NCBI RefSeq assembly: GCF_004770055.1
Contig: NZ_RQEP01000018.1
Location: 62,001-126,000 of the forward strand
DNA from: Leptospira semungkisensis
Lineage (GTDB): Bacteria > Spirochaetota > Leptospiria > Leptospirales > Leptospiraceae
DNA length: 64,000 bases
Reading direction: 5' to 3'
Part shown: one piece after another, positions 28,578-37,683 of the stretch
Numbering within the stretch: position 1 is the first letter of the stretch
How the letters are laid out: every line of letters starts with the position of its first letter
The notes under the pieces: model-generated
Told to the model about the DNA's origin: nothing
Seen by the model: only the letters and a program-made list of their open reading frames with translations
Databases searched by the model: none
Position numbers and translations under genes: made by a program

Positions 28578-29192
28578 TTATTCACCCATCTTAGGTCTTT
28601 GTTCTTTGCGAGGAGGTCGACTCAATCTTGAATCGTCCGTTTGCGCCTTTGGCTCTGAACTAGGCTGCCTTTGAGTGCTCGGTTCCAATCTAGGAGAATC
28701 AGCATCACTCGCCCCAGGACGACCCAAATCTTCTCTTGGTGGTCTTTCATTTTCCGTAGGAAAGAATACCTTCGAATCTCCTTCCTTACGACGAGAATTT
28801 CGGATCGTATCCGTTTCCTCTAACTCAGGCTTGGGAGAATTCGGTCCTTCCTTTGGCTTGTCCAAAGAATATCTTTCCAAATCCAAAGAAGAAGATCCTG
28901 CGTCCGAATAACTCGGGTCGCTCCAGCGGATCTCCTTTCTCTTTCGATTGTATTCTCTCTCAATATCTTCTAAGAATAATGCCTTTCGATCCAATTCCTT
29001 GGCCTGATCTTCCTCTCCTGCAAGAGCCAAACCTCTCTGAAAACTGAACCAAGCAAGAACTGCACCGATCAAGACTGCTAAGGCGAGAGCGGCCCTTCCG
29101 ATCATCTTGACGGTTTTCGGGGGAAGATTTCCCAAAATGCCGTCAATGGATTCCCGGACCTGGGTCAAAATGGAGAAGGGATTAAATGCCAT
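28578..29192 (-). CDS. Single-pass membrane protein with disordered tail
   Basis: 204 residues, not a family I know. A membrane helix (about 29-50, KMIGRAALALAVLIGAVLAWF) follows a short N-terminal segment. The rest is charged and low complexity (Ser/Pro/Glu/Arg), with many Pro-Arg-Pro words near the C-terminus. First gene of a two-gene unit with the TPR-like protein (2-base gap), so they may act together at the inner membrane. Divergent from fapA. Confidence 0.7.
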   Translation of the reverse strand: MAFNPFSILTQVRESIDGILGNLPPKTVKMIGRAALALAVLIGAVLAWFSFQRGLALAGEEDQAKELDRKALFLEDIEREYNRKRKEIRWSDPSYSDAGSSSLDLERYSLDKPKEGPNSPKPELEETDTIRNSRRKEGDSKVFFPTENERPPREDLGRPGASDADSPRLEPSTQRQPSSEPKAQTDDSRLSRPPRKEQRPKMGE

Positions 29193-29368
29193 AGTTTCCC
29201 TAGGATCATCGGCCGTTTTCGGTCTTTTTCAAGGACATAATTTTGGAAAAAAGGACCGAAATAATCCCGGAGTCCTTTCCCGGCCGTCGAAGATACTACA
29301 GGAAATTCGGATTTTTCTCTCCGGAAACCCTAAAGTCTTTTTCCCGCTTTTCGATTGTAAAAAATAGG

Positions 29369-31123
29369 ATGGGACTTACTCTCCAACAACGGCCCCCCAG
29401 GATGAGCGACTCGATCCGCAATTTTACAGAATCCTTTTTAAAAGATCTAGAAGAGAATGAAAACGGCTTCTTCAAAGTCGAAAACCTGGATGGCCTCGCC
29501 TACCTCACAATCTTCCCCGCAGGCAAAAAAGGAAAAGAAGTAGAGTATCGAGAAATCCTAAAACGCTTGGACGTGTTCAAGATCAGCGGAGTCTCGGAAG
29601 ATGAGATCAAGCGAGTTCTAAAGACCAAGGATTCAGAGCCTCATCTGGTCGGGAAATGGCCTGGCAAACCGGAGCCTTCTACTCTGGATTTAAAGATCAC
29701 AGAAGATAAAATGCAGGTCTTCGGGATACTGCACCCTCCTAAGTTCGGAGGAAGGTTACTCACAAAGGATGAGATACTTTCCCAACTAAATTCGCAAGGT
29801 ATTATATTCGGAATTCTTGATGAATCCGTTCAAAAGATCTCCGAAGCGGAAGAATACGGAAAAAGGATCCTAGTCGCGAATGGAGAACCTCCGATTCCAG
29901 GAAAAGATGGAGATATTCGCATCCTCTTCCAACATCCTGGCACTCCCACTTTAGAAGAAGACGAATTCGGAAGAGTGGACTTCAAAAATATACAGATCAT
30001 CCAGAGCGTAAAAAAGAACCAGAAACTGGCCGAGAAAGTTTCTCCTTCTCCGGGAAAAGCAGGCAAGAATGTAAAAGGAGAAGTCTTAGGTTACGAAGAA
30101 GGCAAGATTGCAGAATGGAAACTTGGCCCGAATATCAAGACCTCGGAAGATGGAAACGTTATCTTCGCTTTAATCGACGGAAGACCGATCATCGATCGTT
30201 TCGGTCTGATCCGAGTAGATGAGGTTTGTCTTCTAGAAAACGTGGATTTCTCCACAGGCAATATTAATTTCCCAGGAACTATCATTGTAGAAGAATCGAT
30301 AGCGGACGGATTTACCTTAGAAACGGACGGTTCCATCATAGTAAAGAAATCAGTCGGTAAGGTATTCTTGAAAGCGAAAGGAGATATCGTTCTCTCCGGT
30401 GGCTTCATGGGCAGGAACGGAGGAATGATCGAATCCGGTTCCGACATCTATGCCAAATTCGTAGAGCAAGGAAAAATGCAGGCCAAGAATTCCATCTTTA
30501 TAGAAGAGGCTGCCATGCATTCCGAGCTCATCGCCGGCGAAGCCATAGTCGTTCGCGGAGGAAGAGGAGAAATCATCGGCGGACAATGTGTTTCCGGAAA
30601 GACGATCGCTTGCTCTAAGTTAGGCGCCATTGTAGAAACAAGAACCGTCCTGAGCTGTGGGATGCCTCCCGAACTTCTTTCCGAATTAGAAGGATTGAAA
30701 TCGGAAATCAGAAAAAATCAGGACATACTGAAGAAAGTGGATACGAGTATTCAGAAGTTAAACGATGACTCTCAAAGAAGAGCCTTAACCGCTGATGAAA
30801 AAGAAAGTATCCCTAAATTGCAGGCAATTCGTCAAAAATACAATTCCATCTTGGAGAATCTATTCGCGCAGGAACAATCCGCACTTCTATCCTTTGATCC
30901 GGACCGAAATTCTTTTGTAGAAGTCGAAAGAGAGATCTATCCTGGAGTAGAAGTGAATCTAGGTAGGAACAAGAAATTCAGCGTAAAATTGAAGGATATC
31001 CCCGGCCCTTCCTATTTATATTTGGGCGGAGACGGACAAATCGCCCATTCTAAAGTAAAGCCCAAGCGTTTGGGCCTATTGCAAGAAGAAGCTTCCGAAA
31101 CGGAAAACCCCGCAAACTCTTAA
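29369..31123 (+). CDS. FapA domain (DUF342) protein
   Basis: FapA/DUF342 proteins have a right-handed beta-helix-like core and are found in bacteria with polar or flagellar structures; a precise role is not settled. The core reads EVCLLENVDFSTGNINFPGTIIVEESIADGF onwards with repeated Gly-rich turns. A coiled-coil segment (about residues 430-500, ELLSELEGLKSEIRKNQDILKK) precedes the C-terminus. Three starts are possible: TTG at 29243 with AAGGA 7 bases upstream, ATG at 29369 and ATG at 29402. The region before 29369 looks non-globular, so 29369 is reported. Coding from about 29402 onward is secure. Confidence 0.88.
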   Translation: MGLTLQQRPPRMSDSIRNFTESFLKDLEENENGFFKVENLDGLAYLTIFPAGKKGKEVEYREILKRLDVFKISGVSEDEIKRVLKTKDSEPHLVGKWPGKPEPSTLDLKITEDKMQVFGILHPPKFGGRLLTKDEILSQLNSQGIIFGILDESVQKISEAEEYGKRILVANGEPPIPGKDGDIRILFQHPGTPTLEEDEFGRVDFKNIQIIQSVKKNQKLAEKVSPSPGKAGKNVKGEVLGYEEGKIAEWKLGPNIKTSEDGNVIFALIDGRPIIDRFGLIRVDEVCLLENVDFSTGNINFPGTIIVEESIADGFTLETDGSIIVKKSVGKVFLKAKGDIVLSGGFMGRNGGMIESGSDIYAKFVEQGKMQAKNSIFIEEAAMHSELIAGEAIVVRGGRGEIIGGQCVSGKTIACSKLGAIVETRTVLSCGMPPELLSELEGLKSEIRKNQDILKKVDTSIQKLNDDSQRRALTADEKESIPKLQAIRQKYNSILENLFAQEQSALLSFDPDRNSFVEVEREIYPGVEVNLGRNKKFSVKLKDIPGPSYLYLGGDGQIAHSKVKPKRLGLLQEEASETENPANS

Positions 31124-31516
31124 TCAGCCCTCGTCCGGAAAAAGGTCTCGGCAAGAAGGAATTCCACCGGACTGCTCCATTTCGGTGCAGGGAGTTTTTA
31201 ACAGATCATCCATACAGCGTTTCACTTTAGCGATCTGCTCATCCGTTACTTTTTCGTATTCGTCCGGCAAAATGGTCTGATCTTTCTGATCGATCATACA
31301 CTGGTCCAACGAGGAAAAACCCGACTTAGCGGAATCCTGATCCTTTGAAGGAAGTGCCTCGATATATTCCGCAGAACATTCCAAATTTTTTTTACATAAT
31401 TCTCTAATATAGCTTTGGCTTAGGTCTTTGACTTCTTCTCTACTGAGAGAAGGTCCCTTTCTGCAGCCTACGATCAATAAAGTAGAAGTAATCAAGAGTG
31501 ATAGAAAAAATTTCAT
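31124..31516 (-). CDS. Small lipoprotein, four or more cysteines
   Basis: 130 residues with a signal peptide and lipobox at LLIVGC (Cys18). The mature part contains further cysteines (LCKKNLECSAEY, DQCMID, KRCMDDLLKTPCTEM, SCRDL), suggesting a disulfide-stabilised helical fold of the kind common in Leptospira surface or periplasmic lipoproteins. ATG start. Its stop abuts the fapA stop (convergent, no gap). No named family. Confidence 0.8.
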   Translation of the reverse strand: MKFFLSLLITSTLLIVGCRKGPSLSREEVKDLSQSYIRELCKKNLECSAEYIEALPSKDQDSAKSGFSSLDQCMIDQKDQTILPDEYEKVTDEQIAKVKRCMDDLLKTPCTEMEQSGGIPSCRDLFPDEG

Positions 31517-31658
31517 GAGTAGTAATTCTGATTTTTAGGATCCGATCCTTCAGAGATTTCGCAAAGAAGCCATGAAGAATATGCAAAATTGACTCACTCA
31601 GGGAATATTCTGCAAGTCGTTATCTTAGGAATATTTTGAGGAAAGAAATTTTTATCGA

Positions 31659-32084
31659 TTATTTCATCTTGGTAAGGATGAGACGATTTCCCTTTCCAGA
31701 CTGATCTATATAGAAGTGATCCGTGAGTTTTCGTACAAGATAGAGTCCCAACCCTTCTTCTCTATAGTCTCCCGGATCATAGCCTCGAATCTCTGAAATA
31801 TTCTTTTGAACTCCGAAGTCGCGGATACGCACTTCCATTCTATTTTCTAAAAGAGTGATCTCCAAGAAGATCGGATAATTTGGTTTGCCCAAGTAGGCAT
31901 GCTTGATCACGTTTAAAAGGCATTCCCCAACCGCTAATTTCAGGTCGGCAGCATCATAGAGAGAAAAACCGGATTCTCTGGCAAGATTGTAAACGAAATT
32001 CCGCGCTACGCTCACATAACGCGGATGAGAAGGGATTTGTATCCGAAATTGATTCGAATAGTTGACTTGTTTGGTGTCGGCCAC
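31659..32084 (-). CDS. RsbW-like anti-sigma/serine kinase ATPase
   Basis: 141-residue HATPase_c domain of the anti-sigma factor type. The N-box is AVGECLLNVIKHAY (near 49-62), the next motif is VRIRDFGVQ (near 91), and the G-box is EGLGLYLVRKL (near 116-126). Such proteins bind ATP and phosphorylate STAS-domain antagonists in partner switching. GTG start. It is 15 bases from xerD on the same strand and probably co-transcribed. A STAS protein encoded at 19435 could be a partner, but Leptospira has many such proteins. Confidence 0.85.
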   Translation of the reverse strand: MADTKQVNYSNQFRIQIPSHPRYVSVARNFVYNLARESGFSLYDAADLKLAVGECLLNVIKHAYLGKPNYPIFLEITLLENRMEVRIRDFGVQKNISEIRGYDPGDYREEGLGLYLVRKLTDHFYIDQSGKGNRLILTKMK

Positions 32085-32099
32085 GCCTAACCTAAACGA

Positions 32100-32996
32100 T
32101 CAACCTCTGGGATGGAACTTCTTATGAACTTCCTTCAGAGTCTTATTCGCCATATGAGTGTAGATCTGAGTGGTGGAAATATCGATATGTCCGAGTAGTT
32201 CCTGAACGGATTTCAAGTCTGCATGGTTTTCCAACAAGTGAGTTGCAAAAGAGTGTCTCAGAGTATGAGGAGTCACTTTTTTCTTAATGTCGGTTCGCTT
32301 GATATAATGGTTCAGAAGTCTCCAAACGGATTTTCTATTGATATAGGATCCCTTTTTGGAAACGAAAAGATAATCGCAGTTTCTATTCTTCAAGATATAA
32401 GGTCTGCTTTGTTTCAGATAACGATTTAAGATGTCCAAGGATTTTTCACCGAAAGGAACGAGTCTCTGTCTTCCGCCCTTACCTTCCACAGTCAGGGTCA
32501 TTCCAGCCATGTCCATGTCAGTGAGTCTAAGATTGCAAGCCTCGGAGATCCTGAGTCCTGAAGAATAGAGTAATTCGAAGATGCATTTGTCTCTGAGTTC
32601 GTAGAGATTGTCTTCTTTGATTACGGTGAATAATTGCTCGATCTCTTCCTGGGTCAGATAATCAGGAATGGATCTCATCACTTCCGGAGTTTCTATCTTC
32701 TCCGTAGGATTGGAATCCAGCTTCTTCTCGTCTTTTAAGAATTTGTAAAATTGCCTGATCGCTACCACTTCGCGAGCGATCGTCTTCGCGGAGATCTTTC
32801 GATTTCGTTCTTCGTTCAGAAAGCGAACAATGTCGTTCGCTTGGACTTCGAGGAAATCGATATGCTCTTTTTCCAAGAAGTTCTTGAACTTGTTTAGATC
32901 GTATCCATACGAGTAGATGGAATTATCGCTGAGACCCTTCTCAACCGAGAGGTATTCTTGAAAATTTTGGAGTAGATTCTTATGAGAAGATGTCAC
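32100..32996 (-). CDS. xerD: Site-specific tyrosine recombinase XerD
   Basis: XerD with XerC resolves chromosome dimers at dif. From GTG at 32996 the protein is 298 residues, the length of E. coli XerD. The catalytic set falls at Arg149, Lys173, His244, Arg247, His270 and Tyr279, with the last four matching E. coli numbering exactly (HTLRHSFATH, LGHIDISTTQIYTH). A longer frame from TTG at 33107 would add 37 residues without family support. The C-terminus HPRG also resembles XerD rather than XerC. No dif site was recognised nearby. Confidence 0.92.
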   Translation of the reverse strand: MTSSHKNLLQNFQEYLSVEKGLSDNSIYSYGYDLNKFKNFLEKEHIDFLEVQANDIVRFLNEERNRKISAKTIAREVVAIRQFYKFLKDEKKLDSNPTEKIETPEVMRSIPDYLTQEEIEQLFTVIKEDNLYELRDKCIFELLYSSGLRISEACNLRLTDMDMAGMTLTVEGKGGRQRLVPFGEKSLDILNRYLKQSRPYILKNRNCDYLFVSKKGSYINRKSVWRLLNHYIKRTDIKKKVTPHTLRHSFATHLLENHADLKSVQELLGHIDISTTQIYTHMANKTLKEVHKKFHPRG

Positions 32997-33175
32997 TTTC
33001 TTAGTCCCGCTTCCGAGTATTACAGTACTAAATCCTTCGGACAAATTCTCCCCTGAGATTGAAACTTTTTTAAGATTGCGGTATGAGAAGGCCCGTAAAT
33101 TGTACAAATTCGACGGACGGTACCAATCAAAAACCGTCCTTTTTCTTATCCCGTAAGGGAAAAAAAACTACGGAA

Positions 33176-33718
33176 ATGAGACAGAAGTTCCGATACGCCA
33201 TAATTTTGCTTATGTCCCAAATTGCATTGAATTGCGATTCTTCTGGGGAATTAGCAAGTAGAGCAAGAGAAAAAGAATCCCAAGGCAATACTGCTGAGGC
33301 ACTTTACTACTACGATCTTGCTCTGAGAGAAAATTCTGAAAATTTTACTGCGAATAAAAATTTAGGGATCCTACTCGCAGAAAGTGGACAAGCACCTGGA
33401 TCTGCAGCTCTCTATTTGGAAAAAGCATTGAAGAAGGATCCGAAAAACCCGGAAATCCTTCTCTATCTCTTGGAGATTTATTTGAAGGCGGGCTCCAAAG
33501 CGGAGACCGATTCCGTTTTGAAAGGCTTTTCAGAGAGTTGGGACAAGGATAGAGAGAGTTTAGCTCAGTTTCTTACCTCTTGCATTCTGGAATCCAAGAA
33601 AAATCCATCCGAGAGAAAACGTTTTCAAGAAAATCGTATTCCATTCTCAAACCCTGCCTCCTCTCGTTTATTCAAATTATGTGAAGAAAAAGTATATGAG
33701 GAAGCACATCCGAAATGA
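33176..33718 (+). CDS. TPR-containing lipoprotein
   Basis: 180 residues from ATG at 33176: signal peptide with lipobox QIALNC (Cys20), then TPR motifs (GNTAEALYYYDLALRENSEN; NLGILLAESGQAPGSAALYLEKAL; PEILLYLLEIYLKAGSK). The frame is open further upstream but that part overlaps the xerD promoter and lacks a signal sequence. The stop overlaps the next start (ATGA), so it is coupled to the SGNH protein. TPR lipoproteins often scaffold envelope complexes. Confidence 0.85.
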   Translation: MRQKFRYAIILLMSQIALNCDSSGELASRAREKESQGNTAEALYYYDLALRENSENFTANKNLGILLAESGQAPGSAALYLEKALKKDPKNPEILLYLLEIYLKAGSKAETDSVLKGFSESWDKDRESLAQFLTSCILESKKNPSERKRFQENRIPFSNPASSRLFKLCEEKVYEEAHPK

Positions 33719-34815
33719 TAAGCTCCAAGGATCTCTCTATTCATAGGAGATCTCCGTCTTTTTCATTCATTCGATTTTCCTTATATAGCGCATTTTTCTT
33801 CTTATTTTTTGAGATCTTACTCAGGCTTCCTTTCTTTCCATCTGTAGAATTCAGATTGAAGGACAAGCAATTGCATTGTTTGTCGGCGCCAATCTCTATA
33901 TCTCCCTCTCCGAAGAATTTAATATCCTCTTTCTCGGATCGTTTCAAGAAAGAATACATTCCTTGGATGAGACTATGTCCGAACCAGGACATTACTCTGT
34001 TTCATCCGGAAAAAAAGAGAATGTATAGAGTAAGAACGAACTCTCTAGGGGAAAGAATAACAGCTGAGAAAAATGCTTCCCTTAACCAAGAGCAAATTTG
34101 GATCTTGGGAGACTCTGTGGCCATGGGTTATTTGGTTTTCGACGAGAATAGCTTACCCTGGATTTTACAAAAAGATCTAAAGGATAAGGGTCAAGACCTC
34201 TTGGTGAGAAATCTAGCGGTGGATGCAGTAGGTAGTCTTGGCATTCAAGAAAGGTTGAAGGAGATATTAGAGAATTCTAATCCTCCTAAAACGGCGTATT
34301 GGATCTATCATATCTCCGATTTTACGGATTCCTTTCAGGAGGAAAGACTTATAGGATCCGAAAAGAAAAGGATCTTAGTTCAAGTTTCTTATTATTTATC
34401 CAGATACAGCGCAACCTATAATTCTCTAAAGGTATTGTACGAAAGATATAAGCCGGAAAGTGCTGAAAATTTAGTGATCCCTTCTTCTGGATCGATTTTA
34501 AGCAAGGATCATCCTCATAGACTCGCCCTACTTTCTTTATTTAACTTTGCTAAAGAACATAGAGTTCCTCTTGTTCTAGTCCTTCTTCCCGAACCGAAGG
34601 GAAACTACGAGCCATTTGTGGATTCCGAACTTGTAAAGGAAGTCAGAGAGATCGCAATGGATTCGGATACCAGAGTTCTGGATCTTCAGAAGGAAATCTA
34701 TGATCTTTGGAAGAAGGAGAGAAAAGAAATCTTTCTCCCCTTGGATGGTCATCCGAACGAATATCTGTATGGGTTCATCTCAGCCATATTAGCGAAAGAG
34801 ATCCGAAATCCTTAG
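33715..34815 (+). CDS. SGNH/GDSL-type hydrolase-like membrane protein
   Basis: 366 residues with an N-terminal membrane helix (about 20-42) and an extracytoplasmic SGNH-like domain. Block I is WILGDSVAMGY and the C-terminal block is DGHPNEYLYGF with Asp and His. Such proteins transfer or remove acyl groups on surface sugars, often with an MBOAT partner like the convergent gene next to it. Overlaps the TPR lipoprotein by four bases and the MBOAT stop by four bases on the other strand. Substrate unknown. Confidence 0.78.
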   Translation: MISSKDLSIHRRSPSFSFIRFSLYSAFFFLFFEILLRLPFFPSVEFRLKDKQLHCLSAPISISPSPKNLISSFSDRFKKEYIPWMRLCPNQDITLFHPEKKRMYRVRTNSLGERITAEKNASLNQEQIWILGDSVAMGYLVFDENSLPWILQKDLKDKGQDLLVRNLAVDAVGSLGIQERLKEILENSNPPKTAYWIYHISDFTDSFQEERLIGSEKKRILVQVSYYLSRYSATYNSLKVLYERYKPESAENLVIPSSGSILSKDHPHRLALLSLFNFAKEHRVPLVLVLLPEPKGNYEPFVDSELVKEVREIAMDSDTRVLDLQKEIYDLWKKERKEIFLPLDGHPNEYLYGFISAILAKEIRNP

Positions 34816-36245
34816 AATTGGAAATACAGGAACGGTTGGCTTACAGTCACACTATATAAGATAAAACAGATCGCGATCAATACGCCTGAAACTCCGTAAA
34901 CCCAGACTCGATTTTCGAAAAGCTTTTTGGCCCAAGGAGTTTCCTTCTCCATGAGATAATCCCCAAACATGAGCAAGAACACTGTTCCCAGAACGGAGAT
35001 CGGTACGGATACGACCAGGTCCCCGCTCACTCCCATGAACATTCTACTGACCATTGCCCAGCCGACTTCTACACTGTTTCCAACTCCTTCTACAGGTCTT
35101 GCCCGGAAGAAATACATAGAAAGACCAAAGATCGTGAATGGATACGCAACCTTGATAGTACTAGGGATCTTATCCCAGAAGTTCTTAATTCTTTCGAAAG
35201 AGAATGCAAATCTTTCAATGACCATCAAGCTTGCATGAACAAAACCCCAGATTACGAAGTTCCAATCCGCTCCGTGCCAGATCCCGCTCACGAAAGTAGT
35301 TAAGAATAAGTTTAAGTACGTTCTTGAAATTCCTTTCTTATTTCCACCCAGAAAAATATACACATACTCCTTCAGCCATGAGCTAAAGGAAATATGCCAA
35401 CGTCTCCAAAACTCGGATACTGTTTGAGACAGGAAAGGTTGTCTGAAGTTGATTGGAATATGGAAGCCCATAATCCTTCCGGTCCCGATTGCCACATCGG
35501 AATATCCAGAAAAATCGCAGTACATTTGTATAATATAGAGAGAGCCTGTGATCGCTAAGGAGAACCAACCATAATGCATAGGATCCGCGAACACTGGGTC
35601 CACAACTGCAGCAATCGGATCTGCCACAAATGTCTTCTTAAAGAGTCCCCAAGCAAGTTGACGAATCCCCGGAAGAAGATTTTCCTTTTTAAATTTGTAG
35701 GTCTCCAGGAATTGATGCAGCATATCCTGAGCGCGAATGATAGGTCCCGCCACAAGCTGAGGAAAGAAACTCAAGAAAAGTCCGAATTGGAATAAGCTCT
35801 GTGCTCTTTCGACCTTCTTGTGATAAACGTCCACCGCATAAGCGATCGCTTGTAGAGTAAAAAAGGAAATCCCCATAGGCAATAGGATCCCAGAAGGACT
35901 CGCATAATGAGGCTCGCAAGGCTCCAGACCCAAAACCGTATTCCAGACGGTTAAAGAGAAATCCAGATATTTGAATAAGTATAGAAAGAGCAAATTCCCA
36001 AAAATAGCTATATTCAGAAAAAATAATTTTCCGGCCCTAGACTGAGCCTTGTCCATCCATACCACCGCAAAATAAGTGATCACAATGGAATAGATCAATA
36101 GTAAGATGAACGGGACTCTGAATACCGCGTAGAAATACAGACTAGTGACGAGTAGCCAAAACTGCTGGAATCTCGCTGGGATCAGAAAGTAAACTGAAAT
36201 GACGATAGGAGCAAAGAATAAATACTGCAGGGAATTAAAGAGCAA
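34812..36245 (-). CDS. MBOAT family O-acyltransferase (AlgI/DltB-like)
   Basis: 477 residues and about eleven membrane helices. The MBOAT active-site region is present: FRQPFLSQTVSEFWRRWHISFSSWL with its His, and FVSGIWHGADWNFVIWG with the catalytic His. These proteins move acyl groups across the membrane onto polysaccharides. Start is TTG at 36245, supported by a perfect AAGGAG 7 bases upstream inside the preceding gene; no usable ATG lies close by. It overlaps the upstream SGNH gene by 11 bases, the usual MBOAT/SGNH pairing. Confidence 0.92.
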   Translation of the reverse strand: MLFNSLQYLFFAPIVISVYFLIPARFQQFWLLVTSLYFYAVFRVPFILLLIYSIVITYFAVVWMDKAQSRAGKLFFLNIAIFGNLLFLYLFKYLDFSLTVWNTVLGLEPCEPHYASPSGILLPMGISFFTLQAIAYAVDVYHKKVERAQSLFQFGLFLSFFPQLVAGPIIRAQDMLHQFLETYKFKKENLLPGIRQLAWGLFKKTFVADPIAAVVDPVFADPMHYGWFSLAITGSLYIIQMYCDFSGYSDVAIGTGRIMGFHIPINFRQPFLSQTVSEFWRRWHISFSSWLKEYVYIFLGGNKKGISRTYLNLFLTTFVSGIWHGADWNFVIWGFVHASLMVIERFAFSFERIKNFWDKIPSTIKVAYPFTIFGLSMYFFRARPVEGVGNSVEVGWAMVSRMFMGVSGDLVVSVPISVLGTVFLLMFGDYLMEKETPWAKKLFENRVWVYGVSGVLIAICFILYSVTVSQPFLYFQF

Positions 36246-37518
36246 GTTGGAACTCCTTCAATTTGGCTCTCAATGATTCAGCGGCCCAGTAATTTCCTCG
36301 TTTCGTAAAATGTCCGTCTTCAGGAATATAATGATCTAGGATGCCGAATTTTTTTCCTTGCGCATCCGTTCCACACATAGCAGCCGTTTCCTGTTTGAAG
36401 CGAAGCACCTTTATTCCTCTTTTCTCAAAAAAAGAAGAAGCACGGATCGCATAATTCTCTAGAGGATGATATTTTCCATTATTATAGCAATAGATCTCCT
36501 CTATCTGAATAGGAAGAATCACAGGAACCAAACGAAATCCTTTCTCTTTGGATAACTCTATCATCTTTTGATAATACACTTGAGTAAGTTCCGGCAAGAC
36601 TGAAAGGCTTTCCGAATTTGGAATAGAATCCACGCATTTTACATGAGAAGGGATCGGCTCGGGACAGATCGGTCCAAGACTTGCAACCGTCGCTTCCTTC
36701 TTCTCGGATTTAGGATCGCAATCCGGTCCTTTTACGGATCTAAAGAAGGAACCTTTAAAATAAGTTTTCAGATTTTCATCAGGACCTGAATCCTTAGAGA
36801 AACCCGCACTCTTGATCTCATTCTTGACTGCGTGCTTAGTGACCGCAGAGGTGACCTGGATTTGTTCCCAGGCAAGCTTTAGTGCCTGAAGTGTATAAGA
36901 AATTCTTGTTAAAATAAATTGTAATTTAAAATTACGAGCGTAGTTCGGGTCCTTCTCCCGAAGAGCGTCCGTTTGATCATCCGGCAATATCCCCTTCTCC
37001 GCTAATGCTTCAGGCATATCGAAATCGTTGGGAGAAATAAAGAATAAGACTTCTTTAATATTATCCAGCTTTGCGCTGATATCTTTCAAGCGATAGTAAG
37101 AGCCTCTGGATCCATAGGCGTCTACTCCTAGATTCAATGCCTGTCTTTCTTCTCCATTTAGAACAAGCCCGTCCAAGAGTTGGCAGAATGTATCAGAATC
37201 GCTGACCCCGAATCCCATTACAAGGCTGTCTCCCAAGCAAAGTAATTTCGGTTTTCCGGGAATCGCTTCGTTAGTCCCGCGAAGTCCCAAGGAGTTTACG
37301 GTAAACTGTCCTTCCCATTTTCCTGCGAAATGGCGCACATACCTGGACTCACCTGGCTCTAAGGCAACAAAGTACTCGGGATGAAAACTATGGATGAGTT
37401 TTAGATCTCTATAGTATTGTAAGGAAGGACTACGTAAGAATGTCAGGCCGGCTTCTGTTCCGAAAAAGACGATTGCAAGGAAAAGCAAGGCCAGAAGCGC
37501 TTTTTTCGCAAAATCCAT
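36235..37518 (-). CDS. SGNH hydrolase-like protein (AlgJ/AlgX type)
   Basis: 427 residues from ATG at 37518: an N-terminal membrane helix (about 8-25) then an SGNH domain. Block I is LLCLGDSLVMGFGVSDSDTF, a middle Asn block is VLFFISPNDFD, and the C-terminal block is PEDGHFTKRGNYWAAESL. A frame open to TTG at 37557 adds 13 residues of no clear value. It feeds directly into the MBOAT gene, so the two probably acylate an extracellular polymer together. Opposite orientation to trxB. Confidence 0.85.
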   Translation of the reverse strand: MDFAKKALLALLFLAIVFFGTEAGLTFLRSPSLQYYRDLKLIHSFHPEYFVALEPGESRYVRHFAGKWEGQFTVNSLGLRGTNEAIPGKPKLLCLGDSLVMGFGVSDSDTFCQLLDGLVLNGEERQALNLGVDAYGSRGSYYRLKDISAKLDNIKEVLFFISPNDFDMPEALAEKGILPDDQTDALREKDPNYARNFKLQFILTRISYTLQALKLAWEQIQVTSAVTKHAVKNEIKSAGFSKDSGPDENLKTYFKGSFFRSVKGPDCDPKSEKKEATVASLGPICPEPIPSHVKCVDSIPNSESLSVLPELTQVYYQKMIELSKEKGFRLVPVILPIQIEEIYCYNNGKYHPLENYAIRASSFFEKRGIKVLRFKQETAAMCGTDAQGKKFGILDHYIPEDGHFTKRGNYWAAESLRAKLKEFQLAL

Positions 37519-37652
37519 GAATACTGGAAAGAATTTGGACTCTGGCCTGGGTGGCAAGCCAATTCGTTCCTAAAACCCTGGCCGAATCTTGGTTGATCCT
37601 AAAAGAAAAAAAAGATCTACTTTACAATTCGTCCGTCTAAAAATAAATTCAA

Positions 37653-37669
37653 TTTAGAATCATTCTAAA
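37653..37669. promoter_or_regulatory. PerR/Fur-type palindrome upstream of trxB
   Basis: TTTAGAAT-C-ATTCTAAA is a perfect 8-1-8 palindrome located 15 bases before the trxB ATG. Its A/T pattern and single-base centre resemble the Fur-family boxes used by PerR (7-1-7 type). A candidate -10 (TACAAT, 37623-37628) lies upstream, so the box would fall in the early transcribed region and could block elongation. A redox regulator at a thioredoxin reductase gene is biologically sensible. Confidence 0.6.
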
Positions 37670-37683
37670 CATTTGAGGAAGCC

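Noticed and set aside
33107..33175. N-terminal extension of XerD (TTG at 33107)
   Set aside because: The GTG at 32996 gives exact catalytic-residue numbering with E. coli XerD; the extension has no family match.
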